DNA from: Nesterenkonia sp. Act20
GTDB taxonomy: Bacteria; Actinomycetota; Actinomycetes; Actinomycetales; Micrococcaceae
DNA: 64,000 nt
NCBI RefSeq assembly: GCF_019173455.1
Contig: NZ_JADPQH010000001.1
Span: 1,054,001 to 1,118,000, forward strand
Reading direction: 5' to 3'
Positions 35,947-44,684 of this stretch are shown here, in pieces; position 1 is the stretch's first letter, and every line of letters starts with the position of its first letter. The notes below the pieces were generated by a model. That model was given only the letters and a program-made list of their open reading frames with translations. It had not been told where the DNA came from and searched no databases. Both the position numbers and the translations under genes were made by a program.

Positions 35947-36098
35947 GGTGCCGTTCTCCTTATGTCGTTCGGACCTGCAACGCCTGTGCTCTGCCATGAA
36001 TGGGTCAGGCCCGTTCGCGGCCGCGGCGGCGCAGAGGTGGGTCCTCGTGCGTGGCAGTGCTGCCAAGCAGCGCCTGGAAGTCCACGCGTGGGACCCCT

Positions 36099-36133
36099 TT
36101 TATAGTGGCGGAGACGACGACGTCGAGACGTCG
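36099..36133 (-). promoter_or_regulatory. Candidate internal promoter for rpmI-rplT with an overlapping dyad
   Basis: On the reverse strand TCGACG (36121-36126), 16 bases and TATAAA (36099-36104) resemble a -35/-10 pair about 150 bases before rpmI. The perfect inverted repeat CGACGTC-GA-GACGTCG (36118-36133) overlaps the -35. The gap between infC and rpmI (258 bases) is longer than usual for this operon and otherwise contains no gene. Confidence 0.45.
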
Positions 36134-36204
36134 GGTCACGCACCAGCGCACCAGTCTACGTCATGAGACCGGTGCGCAGGTTCACCGCGATGGTGAAGCT
36201 CTGG

Positions 36205-36915
36205 CTAGAGGTTCTTCAGCTCATCCGGCAGGTAGTCGGCCATGGAGTTCGAGAGCGGCGCAGCGTCCTTCTTCTCCGTGGGAAGTCGCTCGGCGTTCTT
36301 CCGCGCACGACGGTCGTTCTTGGGCGTCGGCTGCTCGGCCTCGGCATCTTCTGCGACCGGCTCCTGGTTCTTGGCCTGGTTCTTCGCCGCAGCCTTGGCC
36401 TCTGCCTTGGTCTTCAGCGGTCCGACGACCATCACCATGTGGCGGCCGTCCTGGCGCGGGGAAGACTCCACGGCGCCCAGATCGGCGACGTCCTGCGAGA
36501 AGCGCTGGAGCAGTCGAACACCCATCTCCGGGCGCTGCTGCTCGCGACCGCGGAACTGGATCATCGCCTTGACCTTGTCGCCTGCCTCAAGGAAGCGGCG
36601 AGCATGTCCGACCTTGGTGTTGTAGTCGTGGTCATCGATCTTGAGCCGGAAGCGGACCTCCTTGAGCACCGTGGTGCTCTGATTCTTCCGGGATTCGCGG
36701 GCCTTGACGGCAGCCTCGTACTTGTACTTGCCGAAATCCATCAGCTTGCAGACGGGAGGTTTGGCCTGCGGCGCGACCTCAACCAGATCCAGATCAGACT
36801 CAGTGGCGAGCCGGAGGGCGTCTTCGATGCGAACGACTCCCACCTGCTCCCCCTGGGGGCCGACGAGGCGGACTTCTGGTACGCGGATGCGTTCGTTGAT
36901 GCGTGGTTCGCTGAT
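36205..36915 (-). CDS. infC: Translation initiation factor IF-3 (start at AUC)
   Basis: IF-3 prevents 50S joining and checks the start codon on the 30S subunit. The product is 236 residues: N-domain [34 protein letters not shown], linker, and C-domain with [21 protein letters not shown] (parts: [18 protein letters not shown]) and [17 protein letters not shown] (about 115-131). A 60-residue Lys/Ala/Glu-rich tail follows. The conserved N-terminus begins at an ATC (36913-36915), eight bases after AGGAG (36924-36928). No ATG, GTG or TTG lies in frame near it; the first GTG (36843) would remove the conserved N-terminal 24 residues. Rare AUU/AUC starts are known for infC and allow self-control. Confidence 0.93.
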   Translation of the reverse strand: MSEPRINERIRVPEVRLVGPQGEQVGVVRIEDALRLATESDLDLVEVAPQAKPPVCKLMDFGKYKYEAAVKARESRKNQSTTVLKEVRFRLKIDDHDYNTKVGHARRFLEAGDKVKAMIQFRGREQQRPEMGVRLLQRFSQDVADLGAVESSPRQDGRHMVMVVGPLKTKAEAKAAAKNQAKNQEPVAEDAEAEQPTPKNDRRARKNAERLPTEKKDAAPLSNSMADYLPDELKNL

Positions 36916-37051
36916 CTGTCTAGCTCCTGTGTATGAGGAATTCGGTGAATGGGGAGTTCTCGGCGGATGCGCTGTGCGGACTCTTATGAGCCCGTATGAC
37001 GCCTCTTTGCGCGTTTAGCGCGGCCGAAGAGACTGTGACAAGCTTACCAGC

Positions 37052-37498
37052 ATGCAGAGTGAGCAGAGTAACCGCGCCGAGGGCGCAGAGAACGGTCATG
37101 GCCACGATATGGGCCAGGCCCACGACCACGGCTCAGAGCACGGATCCGATTCGTCGATGGCCCAGGCGGTCAATCAGCAGTCACGCGACATCGCTGAGGT
37201 TCCCGCCGTAGAGCTCATCAACACCGTTGCGGTGCACCTGATGAGCGCCGCCGCCGTGAAGCTCGGCCTGGCCGATGATCCTCATGCCGACGAGCTCAAG
37301 GACCTCGATGAGGCCCGCAAGCTGATCACCTCCCTCGCCGGATTGATCACCGCAGCCGCTCCCGAGGTGGGGTCGACCCACGCCGCACCGCTGCGCGATG
37401 GTCTGCGCTCGCTCCAGCTGGCCTTCCGCGAAGAGTCCTCCGTCCCGGACGCCCCGGGCAAGGGCCCGGGCGAGAAGTGGACCGGCCCGGTCAACTGA
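37052..37498 (+). CDS. DUF1844 family protein
   Basis: A 148-residue protein with the DUF1844 block DIAEVPAVELINTVAVHLMSAAAVKLGLAD near 47-76 (seen as EVPAVELINTVAVHLMSAAA then KLGLAD). The N-terminal 40 residues are His/Gly/Ser-rich (GHGHDMGQAHDHGSEHG), which could bind metal. Function unknown. It is divergent from infC across about 136 bases, a common actinobacterial arrangement, and the shared gap has a TTGTCA-type -35 for infC at 37036-37041. Confidence 0.9.
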   Translation: MQSEQSNRAEGAENGHGHDMGQAHDHGSEHGSDSSMAQAVNQQSRDIAEVPAVELINTVAVHLMSAAAVKLGLADDPHADELKDLDEARKLITSLAGLITAAAPEVGSTHAAPLRDGLRSLQLAFREESSVPDAPGKGPGEKWTGPVN

Positions 37499-37568
37499 GG
37501 ATCAGGGGCCTAACGCCAACAGGGCCGGACCCGCACCACGAGGCATCAGACCTCGTTGACGTCGCTCT

Positions 37569-37630
37569 ATGAGAGCCCGATGAGAGGCGCATGAGAGAAA
37601 CCCTCGGTTTTTCTCATGCGCCTCTCATCG
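37569..37630 (+). promoter_or_regulatory. Five-copy ATGAGAG/TCTCAT box array upstream of the glycan operon
   Basis: ATGAGAG occurs at 37569-37575, 37580-37586 and 37591-37597 (exactly 11 bases apart). TTCTCAT and CTCTCAT follow at 37611-37617 and 37622-37628, also 11 apart and inverted. The block forms a perfect 19-bp inverted repeat (CGATGAGAGGCGCATGAGA at 37578-37596 against 37612-37630). OmpR/PhoB-type regulators bind heptamers with 11-bp spacing. The array ends 33 bases before ATG 37664. The same hairpin could also terminate the DUF1844 transcript. Confidence 0.62.
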
Positions 37631-37663
37631 TTGCTTCACGTGGAGTCAGCAAGATGTTCATCT

Positions 37664-38959
37664 ATGAGCATCACCATCATCTTGTACTCGCATGACTCGG
37701 TCGGCCTGGGCCATGCCCGCCGCAACCGGGCACTGGCCCACGCGCTTGCCGCCGATCTGCCCCGCTTGACGGGGCAGTCGGTCCGCGGCCTGCTCATCGC
37801 GGGACACCCCGACGCCACGGCTGATGCTCTCCCTCAGGGGTGGGACTGGCTCGTGCTGCCAGGTTTCACCCGCACCGTCGATGGATACACCTCGAGACGC
37901 CTCGATGTGAGCAATGATCGCCTCTTCAGCCTCCGCAGCGCGACAGCCGCGGCCGCGGTCAATGCCATGTCCCCGGACCTCTTCATCGCGGACCGTCACC
38001 CGTTCGGCGTCGGGGGTGAGCTGCTCGCCGCATTGGAGGGTCTGCGGGCGCGGGGGGCGCGCTGCGTGTTGGGCATGCGTGATGTGTTGGACTCGCCACC
38101 CGCCGCCGCGGCCGAGTGGCGCGCACTGGGCGGGGCGGCCGCCGCAGCCGCGTTCTATCAAGCGGTCTGGGTCTACGGCGATCCACAGGTGTACAGCCCC
38201 GTGGACAGTGGGGAGATCCCTGTTCCGCTGGCGGCGAGGACTCACTTCACCGGCTACCTCAGCCGCGGCCGACCCGCCGATGAAATGCTCGACTCCAGCC
38301 TGCGGCCCGCTCGACCCTATGTGCTCACAATGGTCGGCGGGGGCTCCGACGGCGGGGCGCTGGCTCTCGCCGCTGCACAGGCGCGAGTGCCCTCCGGGCA
38401 CCGGCACGTGATTCTGACCGGCCCACAGATGCCCCCTCACGACTATGACAAGGTGCTCCGCGCCGTCGCGGACTCTGCTGACCATGACCGCATCCAACTG
38501 ACACGTTCAGCTCCACATGTTCCACAGCTGGTGCGCGAGGCCGCCGCCGTCGTCTCCATGGCCGGATACAACTCCACCGCTGAGATCATGGCGACCAGCA
38601 CTCCTGCACTGCTCGTCCCGCGCAGCAGACGACGCGCCGAACAGCCACGCCGGGCCGCGGCGTTGGCGGCCGTGGGAGCTGTCGAGGTGTTGGAGCCGGA
38701 GAATCTCACCCCTCAGCGGATCAGCCGCTTCTTCACCCGGGCAGTGACCCACCGAACCGTGCGCGACACCGTGGATCTGGACGGGCTCAGCCGCATCGGC
38801 CTGCTGGCAGCCACTGAACTCTCCAGAGCGCCCGCCGCCATGGCCCCTTCGAACACCCCTGCTGTCCACCACCCCCTCTCCTACGCGTCCACATCACCTG
38901 CATCCACGGGGGACCCCGCCCCGGCCATTGAAGCGAGGTTCGAGACTCATGTCAGCTGA
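37664..38959 (+). CDS. Predicted glycosyltransferase (COG4671-like)
   Basis: A 431-residue GT-B-type protein, first gene of the glycan operon. The N-terminus ITIILYSHDSVGLGHARRNRALAHAL (parts: LYSHDSVGLGHARRN, ALAHAL) matches the MurG/GT28-like COG4671 family, with PGFTRTVDGYTSRRL near 69-83. The C-terminal donor site has TMVGGGSDGG near 222-231 and AAAVVSMAGYNSTAEIMATSTPAL (parts: SMAGYNSTAEIMA, TPAL) near 289-310, the usual nucleotide-sugar segment. Sugar and acceptor unknown. The last 45 residues are low-complexity Pro/Ser/Ala. No clear ribosome site precedes the ATG, which lies just after the box array. Confidence 0.83.
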   Translation: MSITIILYSHDSVGLGHARRNRALAHALAADLPRLTGQSVRGLLIAGHPDATADALPQGWDWLVLPGFTRTVDGYTSRRLDVSNDRLFSLRSATAAAAVNAMSPDLFIADRHPFGVGGELLAALEGLRARGARCVLGMRDVLDSPPAAAAEWRALGGAAAAAAFYQAVWVYGDPQVYSPVDSGEIPVPLAARTHFTGYLSRGRPADEMLDSSLRPARPYVLTMVGGGSDGGALALAAAQARVPSGHRHVILTGPQMPPHDYDKVLRAVADSADHDRIQLTRSAPHVPQLVREAAAVVSMAGYNSTAEIMATSTPALLVPRSRRRAEQPRRAAALAAVGAVEVLEPENLTPQRISRFFTRAVTHRTVRDTVDLDGLSRIGLLAATELSRAPAAMAPSNTPAVHHPLSYASTSPASTGDPAPAIEARFETHVS

Positions 38960-40307
38960 CTCCACTGATCGCGCCGCAGGCCCTGCCGATCCTGTCAGTC
39001 CCGCCACTCACACCATCGGCTATGTCCTGAAGATGTACCCCCGGTTCTCGGAGACGTTCATCGTCTCGGAGATCCTGGCTCGCGAAGCTGCCGGCGAGAA
39101 GATCGTGATCTTCTCTTTGCGCCCCAGCACCGACGCAAGGTTTCATCCCGAGCTTGCCCGCGTGAGGGCTCCCGTCGTCCACGTCCCACGGAGCTCCGTG
39201 GCATCGCGGTTCTGGGCGCAGTTCGCTGAGGCGGCTGCATCGCCGGCTCTCGCCGAAGGACTCCAACGAGCCCTGCCCGAGCTGCTCGAGGCAGGACACG
39301 ATGACGCTCAGCAGGCGGTCGCACTCGCCCAGTCCGCAGAGCAGGCCGGCGTCACTCACTTCCACGCCCACTTCGCCTCGATGGCCACCAGCGTGGCCCG
39401 TCTCGCCGGGATGATCAGCGGACTTCCCTACTCCTTCACGGCGCATGCGAAGGACATCTTCCATGAAGATGTCGATCCGGCGGAGCTGCAGACCAAATTG
39501 GCCGACGCCCATCATGCGATCACGATCTCAGGGTTCAATCTGGAGGATCTGCAGCGCCGGTTTCCTGCGGAGACCTCCCGGCTGCACCTGGTCCGCAACG
39601 GATTGGAACTCTCCCGTTTTCCCTTCACTCCGGGCCGGAACGTCCGACCGGCCGACGGTGATCCGCCTCGCCTGCTCGGGATCGGACGTCTGGTGGAGAA
39701 GAAGGGGTTCCATCTGCTCATCGAAGCGGTGTCCCGGCTGCACAGCCTCGGCGTCCCAGCACAGGTCAGCATCGCCGGTGACGGCCCCTTGCGTTCCGAG
39801 CTCCAGGAGAGGATCGACGGCGCGGGACTGACCTCCTGGGTGCGACTGCTCGGTCCCTGCACACAGGAAGAGATCGGCGAGCTGCTCGGCACACACGATG
39901 TGTTCGTGGCCCCGTTCGTGGTGGGCGCCGATGGCAATGCGGACGGACTTCCCACGGTCCTCCTAGAGGCGATGGCACGCGGAATCCGCTGCGTGGCGGC
40001 GCAGGTGACCGGGGTCGGTGAACTCGTGCGCAGCGCAGAGACCGGGTGGTTGGTGCCCTCCGGGGACGTCACCGCCCTGACCAAGGCCCTGCTGGAGGCG
40101 CTCACCCTCGACGCCGGACACCTGGCGCTGTTGACTGCCGCCCGCAGCTGCATCGAGGACCACTTCGATTCCACCAGTCAGGCAGCGACGCTCCGTGCGC
40201 TGGTCCATGACCCACAGAGCGTGAGCTGCCGGGAGAGCCTGGTCGGCAGCGACACCGCAACGACCACGGTGCCGCTGCCGATGATGCGCGTGGAGGAGCC
40301 GGTATGA
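38949..40307 (+). CDS. Glycosyltransferase family 4
   Basis: A 452-residue GT4 protein. The N-domain has GYVLKMYPRFSETFIVSEI near 24-42 (the KxxPRxSETFI motif of colanic/EPS-type GT4), THFHAHFASMATSVARL near 135-151 and YSFTAHAKDIF near 161-171. The C-domain has GIGRLVEKKGFHLLIEAV near 243-260, IAGDGPLR near 276-283 and the donor motif DGLPTVLLEAMARG near 333-346. It retains its sugar with configuration, as expected for GT4. It overlaps the preceding gene by 11 bases. Confidence 0.9.
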   Translation: MSADSTDRAAGPADPVSPATHTIGYVLKMYPRFSETFIVSEILAREAAGEKIVIFSLRPSTDARFHPELARVRAPVVHVPRSSVASRFWAQFAEAAASPALAEGLQRALPELLEAGHDDAQQAVALAQSAEQAGVTHFHAHFASMATSVARLAGMISGLPYSFTAHAKDIFHEDVDPAELQTKLADAHHAITISGFNLEDLQRRFPAETSRLHLVRNGLELSRFPFTPGRNVRPADGDPPRLLGIGRLVEKKGFHLLIEAVSRLHSLGVPAQVSIAGDGPLRSELQERIDGAGLTSWVRLLGPCTQEEIGELLGTHDVFVAPFVVGADGNADGLPTVLLEAMARGIRCVAAQVTGVGELVRSAETGWLVPSGDVTALTKALLEALTLDAGHLALLTAARSCIEDHFDSTSQAATLRALVHDPQSVSCRESLVGSDTATTTVPLPMMRVEEPV

Positions 40308-41575
40308 GAATCGCCTACCTGCTGGCGGACCCTGGCATCGGGATCTTCGGCACCAAGGGAGCCAGCGTGCATGCCCAGGAGATGATCCGCGCCTTCCGCG
40401 GTTTGGGCCACGAGGTCACCGTCTTCTGCACCAAACGCGGCGACAGGTTCGGTGACCCCCACAGTGAGGCGCAGCCGACCGATCTTGCTGACCTTCCGGT
40501 GTATGTGATCCCGGTGGACGGGGCCAAGGGGGCAGCTGCCCGAGAGGTCGCGGTCGCGCGCGCCTCGTCCACGATGGCGGCGCTGGCAGGCGACGGTGAA
40601 TTCGACTTGCTCTACGAGCGCTATGCGCTGTTCTCCACCGCCGGCGCAGAGGCCAAGCGCTCCAGCGCCTGCCGGTTGGTCGTGGAGGTCAACGCCCCGC
40701 TGTTGGCTGAGCAGGCCAGACATCGCACTCTTCACGACGTCGGCGGCGCCACAGCCGCCACGCGCGAGACCTTCTCCCAGGCGGACCTCCTCTCCTGCGT
40801 CTCGTCGCCCATCGCCGAGTGGGCCCGCGAGATGAGCAGCACGGGGACCCGACTGCCGAGGGTGCGGATCACAGCCAACGGCGTGGACCCTGATCGTTTT
40901 CGACAATCGAGTTCAGTGTTCCCGCAGTCGCGGCACTCCGATCGTGAGACGGTGACGATCGGATTCCTGGGAACGCTCAAACCATGGCACGGCACTGACC
41001 TGCTGATCCAGGCGTTCGCGCATGCGCTCCAGCGGCTCGCTTCGCCGGCGCTCAAGCTGCTGATCGTCGGCGGGGGCCCGGAGCGAAACGCCTTGGAAGA
41101 GCTCACCGAGGAGCTGGGCATCGCGGAGGATGTGGAGTTCACCGGTCCTCTCCCCCCAGACCAGGTGCCGGCGGCGCTGCGTCGGTTCGACATCGCGGCG
41201 GCCCCATATCCTGCGCCCCCAACGGGCACAGCGCACTATTTCTCACCGCTGAAGGTCTATGAGTACCTCGCCGCCGGAGTTCCGGTCCTCGCCTCAGCGG
41301 TGGGGGAGCTTCCAGAGCTGCTTGCTGGCCCTGCTTCGACGGGACCTGCGGGAGAAACGGTCCTCCCAGGCGACGTCGAGGCGCTGACCGTTTCGCTGAT
41401 CTCGATGATCGAAGACCCTGCACGGAGGGCACGACTGGGTGCCTCCGGTCGCCTGCAGGTCAAGCATGGACACAGCTGGGCTCATCGAGCCGAGGAGCTG
41501 CTGGATGACCTTGCGCAGTTGAATCTCGAAACCGGGACCCCAGAAACGTCCCCTGCGGAGGTGGCTTCTGCATGA
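40304..41575 (+). CDS. Glycosyltransferase family 4
   Basis: A 423-residue GT4 protein. It begins MRIAYLLADPGIGIFGTKGAS with the glycine-rich loop and VHAQEMIRAFRGLGHEV. The donor half has ITANGVDPDRF near 190-200, TIGFLGTLKPWHGTDLLIQAF (parts: GFLGTLKPWHG, LIQAF), LLIVGGGPERNAL near 249-261 and SPLKVYEYLAAGVPVLAS near 309-326 (the EX7E-like region). Overlap with the previous gene is four bases (ATGA). With the two neighbours it could build a short chain of three sugars or act on one acceptor in turn. Confidence 0.9.
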   Translation: MRIAYLLADPGIGIFGTKGASVHAQEMIRAFRGLGHEVTVFCTKRGDRFGDPHSEAQPTDLADLPVYVIPVDGAKGAAAREVAVARASSTMAALAGDGEFDLLYERYALFSTAGAEAKRSSACRLVVEVNAPLLAEQARHRTLHDVGGATAATRETFSQADLLSCVSSPIAEWAREMSSTGTRLPRVRITANGVDPDRFRQSSSVFPQSRHSDRETVTIGFLGTLKPWHGTDLLIQAFAHALQRLASPALKLLIVGGGPERNALEELTEELGIAEDVEFTGPLPPDQVPAALRRFDIAAAPYPAPPTGTAHYFSPLKVYEYLAAGVPVLASAVGELPELLAGPASTGPAGETVLPGDVEALTVSLISMIEDPARRARLGASGRLQVKHGHSWAHRAEELLDDLAQLNLETGTPETSPAEVASA

Positions 41576-43503
41576 GCCGGGAAAAAAGGGCCGAGGCGAA
41601 GGATTCCCGCACGCTGCACCGGCGCGGGCTCTCGAGGACGCTGCGCATGGTGCTCCCCCACCTGGGTGAGCACAAGCTTCTGGTGGCCACCGGACTGCTG
41701 GCGCTGCTGGGTGACGTGGCGTTCCGCATCCTAGAGCCGTGGCCGGTGAAGTTTGCAGTGGACGCCGTCACCGAGGCACTGGGTGCCGACGTCGACGAGA
41801 CCATCGACTCCAGCAACAACGTTGAAGGCATGCTCATCTTCTGGGCCTTCGCACTGGCACTGATCGTGGGGGGCCGAGCTGTCTGCAACTACGCCTCGAC
41901 CATCGCCTTCGCCAGAACGGGCGTCAAGGTGGCCGCACGTCTGCGCACACGAGTCTTCGACCACATCCAGTCACTGTCGCTTCGATATCACTCCAAGGCA
42001 TCCATCGGGGACACCTCTCAGCGCCTGGTCGGGGACATGGGTCGGCTTCAGGAAGTCGCCGTGACGGCAGGTCTGCCGCTGGTCGGAAACCTGCTGACGC
42101 TTGTGACGCTGCTGGTGGTCGTGCTCATCCTCAATCCGCTGCTGGCTCTGATCGTCATCATCACCGGAGCCGGATACCTCTTGGCGAGCCGCGTGCTGAG
42201 TCCGATGATCACTGCCGCTTCGCGGTCAACCCGCAAAGGCGAGGGACGGCTGGTGGGCGATGCCGCCGAAGCGCTGGCCGCGATCCGGGTGGTGCAGTCC
42301 TACGGTCTGGAGGAGACTGTCGCGTCAGGGTTCGCCGCCGGGAACAACAAGGCGTTGAAGGCCGGGATCCGCGCACGACGTTTGGCAGCGCGCCTCGAAC
42401 GTTCAACGGACCTGTTGGTGGGGACGGCTACCGCCGTGGTGCTGGGCTTCGGTGGGTGGCAGGTGCTGCAGGGCGGGATGACACCGGGCGATATGGTGCT
42501 GTTCCTGATGTACCTCAAGATCGCGATGAAGCCGCTGCGCGATATGGCTAAATACACCGGTCGGATCGCCCGCGCCACGGCTTCGGGCGAGCGCATTGCG
42601 GACCTTCTCGATGAAGAGATCGAGATTCAGGATCCGCCACATCCACTGCCGATGGGACGGGCGGAGGGCGAGCTCACCTTCTGGAGGGTCACGGCCAGGG
42701 ACCATCGGGGCGCACCGCTCTTCCACGAGCTGAGTCTGCAGGTGCCTGCAGGACAGCGTGTGGGGCTGCTGGGGCCCTCGGGAGCGGGAAAATCGACACT
42801 GGCGGGCTACCTGCTTCGATTGGCGGACCCCGACTCCGGGTCTGTGCTCGTCGACGGTTGCTCGGCGCGGAATCTCACTCGAGCAGACCTTCGACGCAAT
42901 ATCGCGATCCTGCTTCAGGAATCAGTGCTCTTCAGCACCACGGTGCGGGAGAACATCCGCTACGGGCGCCAGGGCGCCAGCGATGCGGAGGTGGAGCAGT
43001 CAGCGCGGCGAGCGGGCGCCCACGATTTCATCATGGCGCTGCCCGAGGGGTACGAGACCGAACTGGGAAACCGCGGTGACACCCTCTCCGGGGGGCAGCG
43101 TCAACGGGTCGCCATCGCGCGAGCCCTGGTCCGCGACGCGCCGATCGTGCTGCTGGACGAACCGACGACGGGTCTGGACCCCGCCGCTCGAGAGGTCGTC
43201 GAGGCTTCGATCCGGGAGTTGACCCGCGAGCGCACCACAGTAGCCATCACCCACGACCTCAGCATGATCCAAGGCTTGGATCGTGTGCTGTGGCTGGAGG
43301 CCGGTGCGATCCGTGAGGACGGCTCCCCGGCGGAGCTGCTCGCAGATCCCCGTTCGCGACTGGCGCAGTGGGCTTCGAGTCAGCGAGGAGCCGCGGGGGC
43401 GGAGCCCGAACCCGCCGGCTCGGCGGAGAGCGGCACGGGGTCAGGGGAGGCATCAGAGGCAGAACAACGGTCCGCGCTGCGGCCAGAAGGGGTGTCGCGA
43501 TGA
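41572..43503 (+). CDS. ABC exporter, fused membrane and ATPase domains
   Basis: A 643-residue half-transporter (MsbA/lipid or glycoside exporter type). The membrane domain (about 25-330) has six helices, beginning LLVATGLLALLGDVAFRI. In the ATPase, Walker A GPSGAGKST is near residue 401, the Q-loop ILLQESVLFSTT near 444, signature LSGGQRQRVAIARAL near 503, Walker B PIVLLDEPTTGLD near 523 and the switch ITHDLSMI near 560. A Glu/Gly/Ser-rich tail follows. It probably works as a homodimer and exports the glycan or glycoside made by the upstream enzymes. Both ends overlap neighbours by four bases. Confidence 0.92.
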   Translation: MSREKRAEAKDSRTLHRRGLSRTLRMVLPHLGEHKLLVATGLLALLGDVAFRILEPWPVKFAVDAVTEALGADVDETIDSSNNVEGMLIFWAFALALIVGGRAVCNYASTIAFARTGVKVAARLRTRVFDHIQSLSLRYHSKASIGDTSQRLVGDMGRLQEVAVTAGLPLVGNLLTLVTLLVVVLILNPLLALIVIITGAGYLLASRVLSPMITAASRSTRKGEGRLVGDAAEALAAIRVVQSYGLEETVASGFAAGNNKALKAGIRARRLAARLERSTDLLVGTATAVVLGFGGWQVLQGGMTPGDMVLFLMYLKIAMKPLRDMAKYTGRIARATASGERIADLLDEEIEIQDPPHPLPMGRAEGELTFWRVTARDHRGAPLFHELSLQVPAGQRVGLLGPSGAGKSTLAGYLLRLADPDSGSVLVDGCSARNLTRADLRRNIAILLQESVLFSTTVRENIRYGRQGASDAEVEQSARRAGAHDFIMALPEGYETELGNRGDTLSGGQRQRVAIARALVRDAPIVLLDEPTTGLDPAAREVVEASIRELTRERTTVAITHDLSMIQGLDRVLWLEAGAIREDGSPAELLADPRSRLAQWASSQRGAAGAEPEPAGSAESGTGSGEASEAEQRSALRPEGVSR

Positions 43504-44684
43504 AGCAGGATCTATCAGTGTGGACCGAGGCAGACGAGGTCGCGGCCAGGGCCGTCGGTCTGACGGGCGCCCGTCTGCTGCTCGATTCCGCAGAGCTCTC
43601 CTCACTGGTGGACGAGCCGGTGACCATCACCCGGATCCGCGCCAAACCGGGACATTCGCTCGTCGCGTCCTTTCAGACCGAGGCCGGGGACCCACGCTGG
43701 GCGATGCTCACCCTGGACACCGACAAGCTTGCGAAAGCTCGCGTGCGCGCGGCAGAGGGCGGACAGTCGGCGTCCTTCCGCGTCCACACAGACATCGGAC
43801 CGTATCTCTTCAGCGGAAGCCTCTGGGCAGACCCGGTGCTCGGCAAAGACCTCGCAGAGGCACGCCGGGCTATGGAAGCTGCGGCCGGTGCAGCGCTGCC
43901 GTGGCAGGTTCTGCGTCATAATCCCCGGCGTCGAGTGGTGGCCGTGGTGCCGGATCCTCGATCGGGACACGGAGACAAGATCGTGCGCGTGGCCTCCATG
44001 GGAACGGCGGCTGCGCTCGAGGCGGCTCAGCGGTGGAGGGCCCTCGGACTTCCGCTGGTGCGCAGCACGTCCCTGGGGCGTCGGGGAACCGCGATGAGTT
44101 CACCCCGCTGGGGGTGGGAGGACTTGAACAACAGCCCACACGCGCCGGCCGCGCAGGCAGCGGGAGAGGTCGTGGGTCGATTGCATCGGCTCACCCGGGG
44201 TTCCCGGCGCAGGCCGATCCCCTCCGAGCTGCGCAGCGCTGAGCGGTCGATCTCGATCATCGCTCCCTGGTTGGCGGCCTCCGCCAGTCGTCTCGCGGAA
44301 GGGGTCCAGGAACGGCTCACCGCTGAGCAGGGTGTCCCTCCGTGCGAGCTTCATGGAGACCTCTCGCCGGACCAGGTCGTGATGGCTGCTCCGGGCAGCC
44401 ACAAGATCCGCCTCATCGACTTCGACCGCTCCGGCTCGGGGGACCCGATGCGCGATGTGGGAAGTTGGCTGGCCTCCTGCCGCCGGCAGAACCTGGAGTC
44501 CATGAGAGTCGGGTTCATGGATGGCTACCGCGAACACGCGGAGCCCGACGATCGGCGCGCAGCGACGTGGGAGGCCTACGCTCAGCTGGCCGCCGCCTCC
44601 GACCCATTTCGGCACCGTGCACCCGACTGGCCCGCTCAGATGCACACCATGCTGCGGCTCGGCCAGGAGGCTCTGGACCGATGA
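43500..44684 (+). CDS. APH-like phosphotransferase family protein (kinase 1 of the glycan locus)
   Basis: A 394-residue protein with an aminoglycoside-phosphotransferase/choline-kinase-like catalytic half: CELHGDLSPDQVVMAAPG near 281-298 (Brenner-type HxDxxxxQ, with Gln where Asn is usual) and IRLIDFDRSGSGDPMRDVGSWLAS near 302-325 (parts: LIDFDRSGSGDP, DVGSWLAS). The N-terminal half (VTITRIRAKPGHSLVASFQ in part, then LRHNPRRRVVAVV) looks like the ATP-binding lobe. The substrate may be a sugar or the locus product; the family also contains resistance and small-molecule kinases. Overlaps of four bases on both sides. Confidence 0.8.
   Translation: MKQDLSVWTEADEVAARAVGLTGARLLLDSAELSSLVDEPVTITRIRAKPGHSLVASFQTEAGDPRWAMLTLDTDKLAKARVRAAEGGQSASFRVHTDIGPYLFSGSLWADPVLGKDLAEARRAMEAAAGAALPWQVLRHNPRRRVVAVVPDPRSGHGDKIVRVASMGTAAALEAAQRWRALGLPLVRSTSLGRRGTAMSSPRWGWEDLNNSPHAPAAQAAGEVVGRLHRLTRGSRRRPIPSELRSAERSISIIAPWLAASASRLAEGVQERLTAEQGVPPCELHGDLSPDQVVMAAPGSHKIRLIDFDRSGSGDPMRDVGSWLASCRRQNLESMRVGFMDGYREHAEPDDRRAATWEAYAQLAAASDPFRHRAPDWPAQMHTMLRLGQEALDR

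Noticed and set aside
36205-36843. infC starting at GTG 36843
   Set aside because: Would drop 24 conserved residues encoded in the same frame; ATC 36915 with AGGAG explains the gene better.
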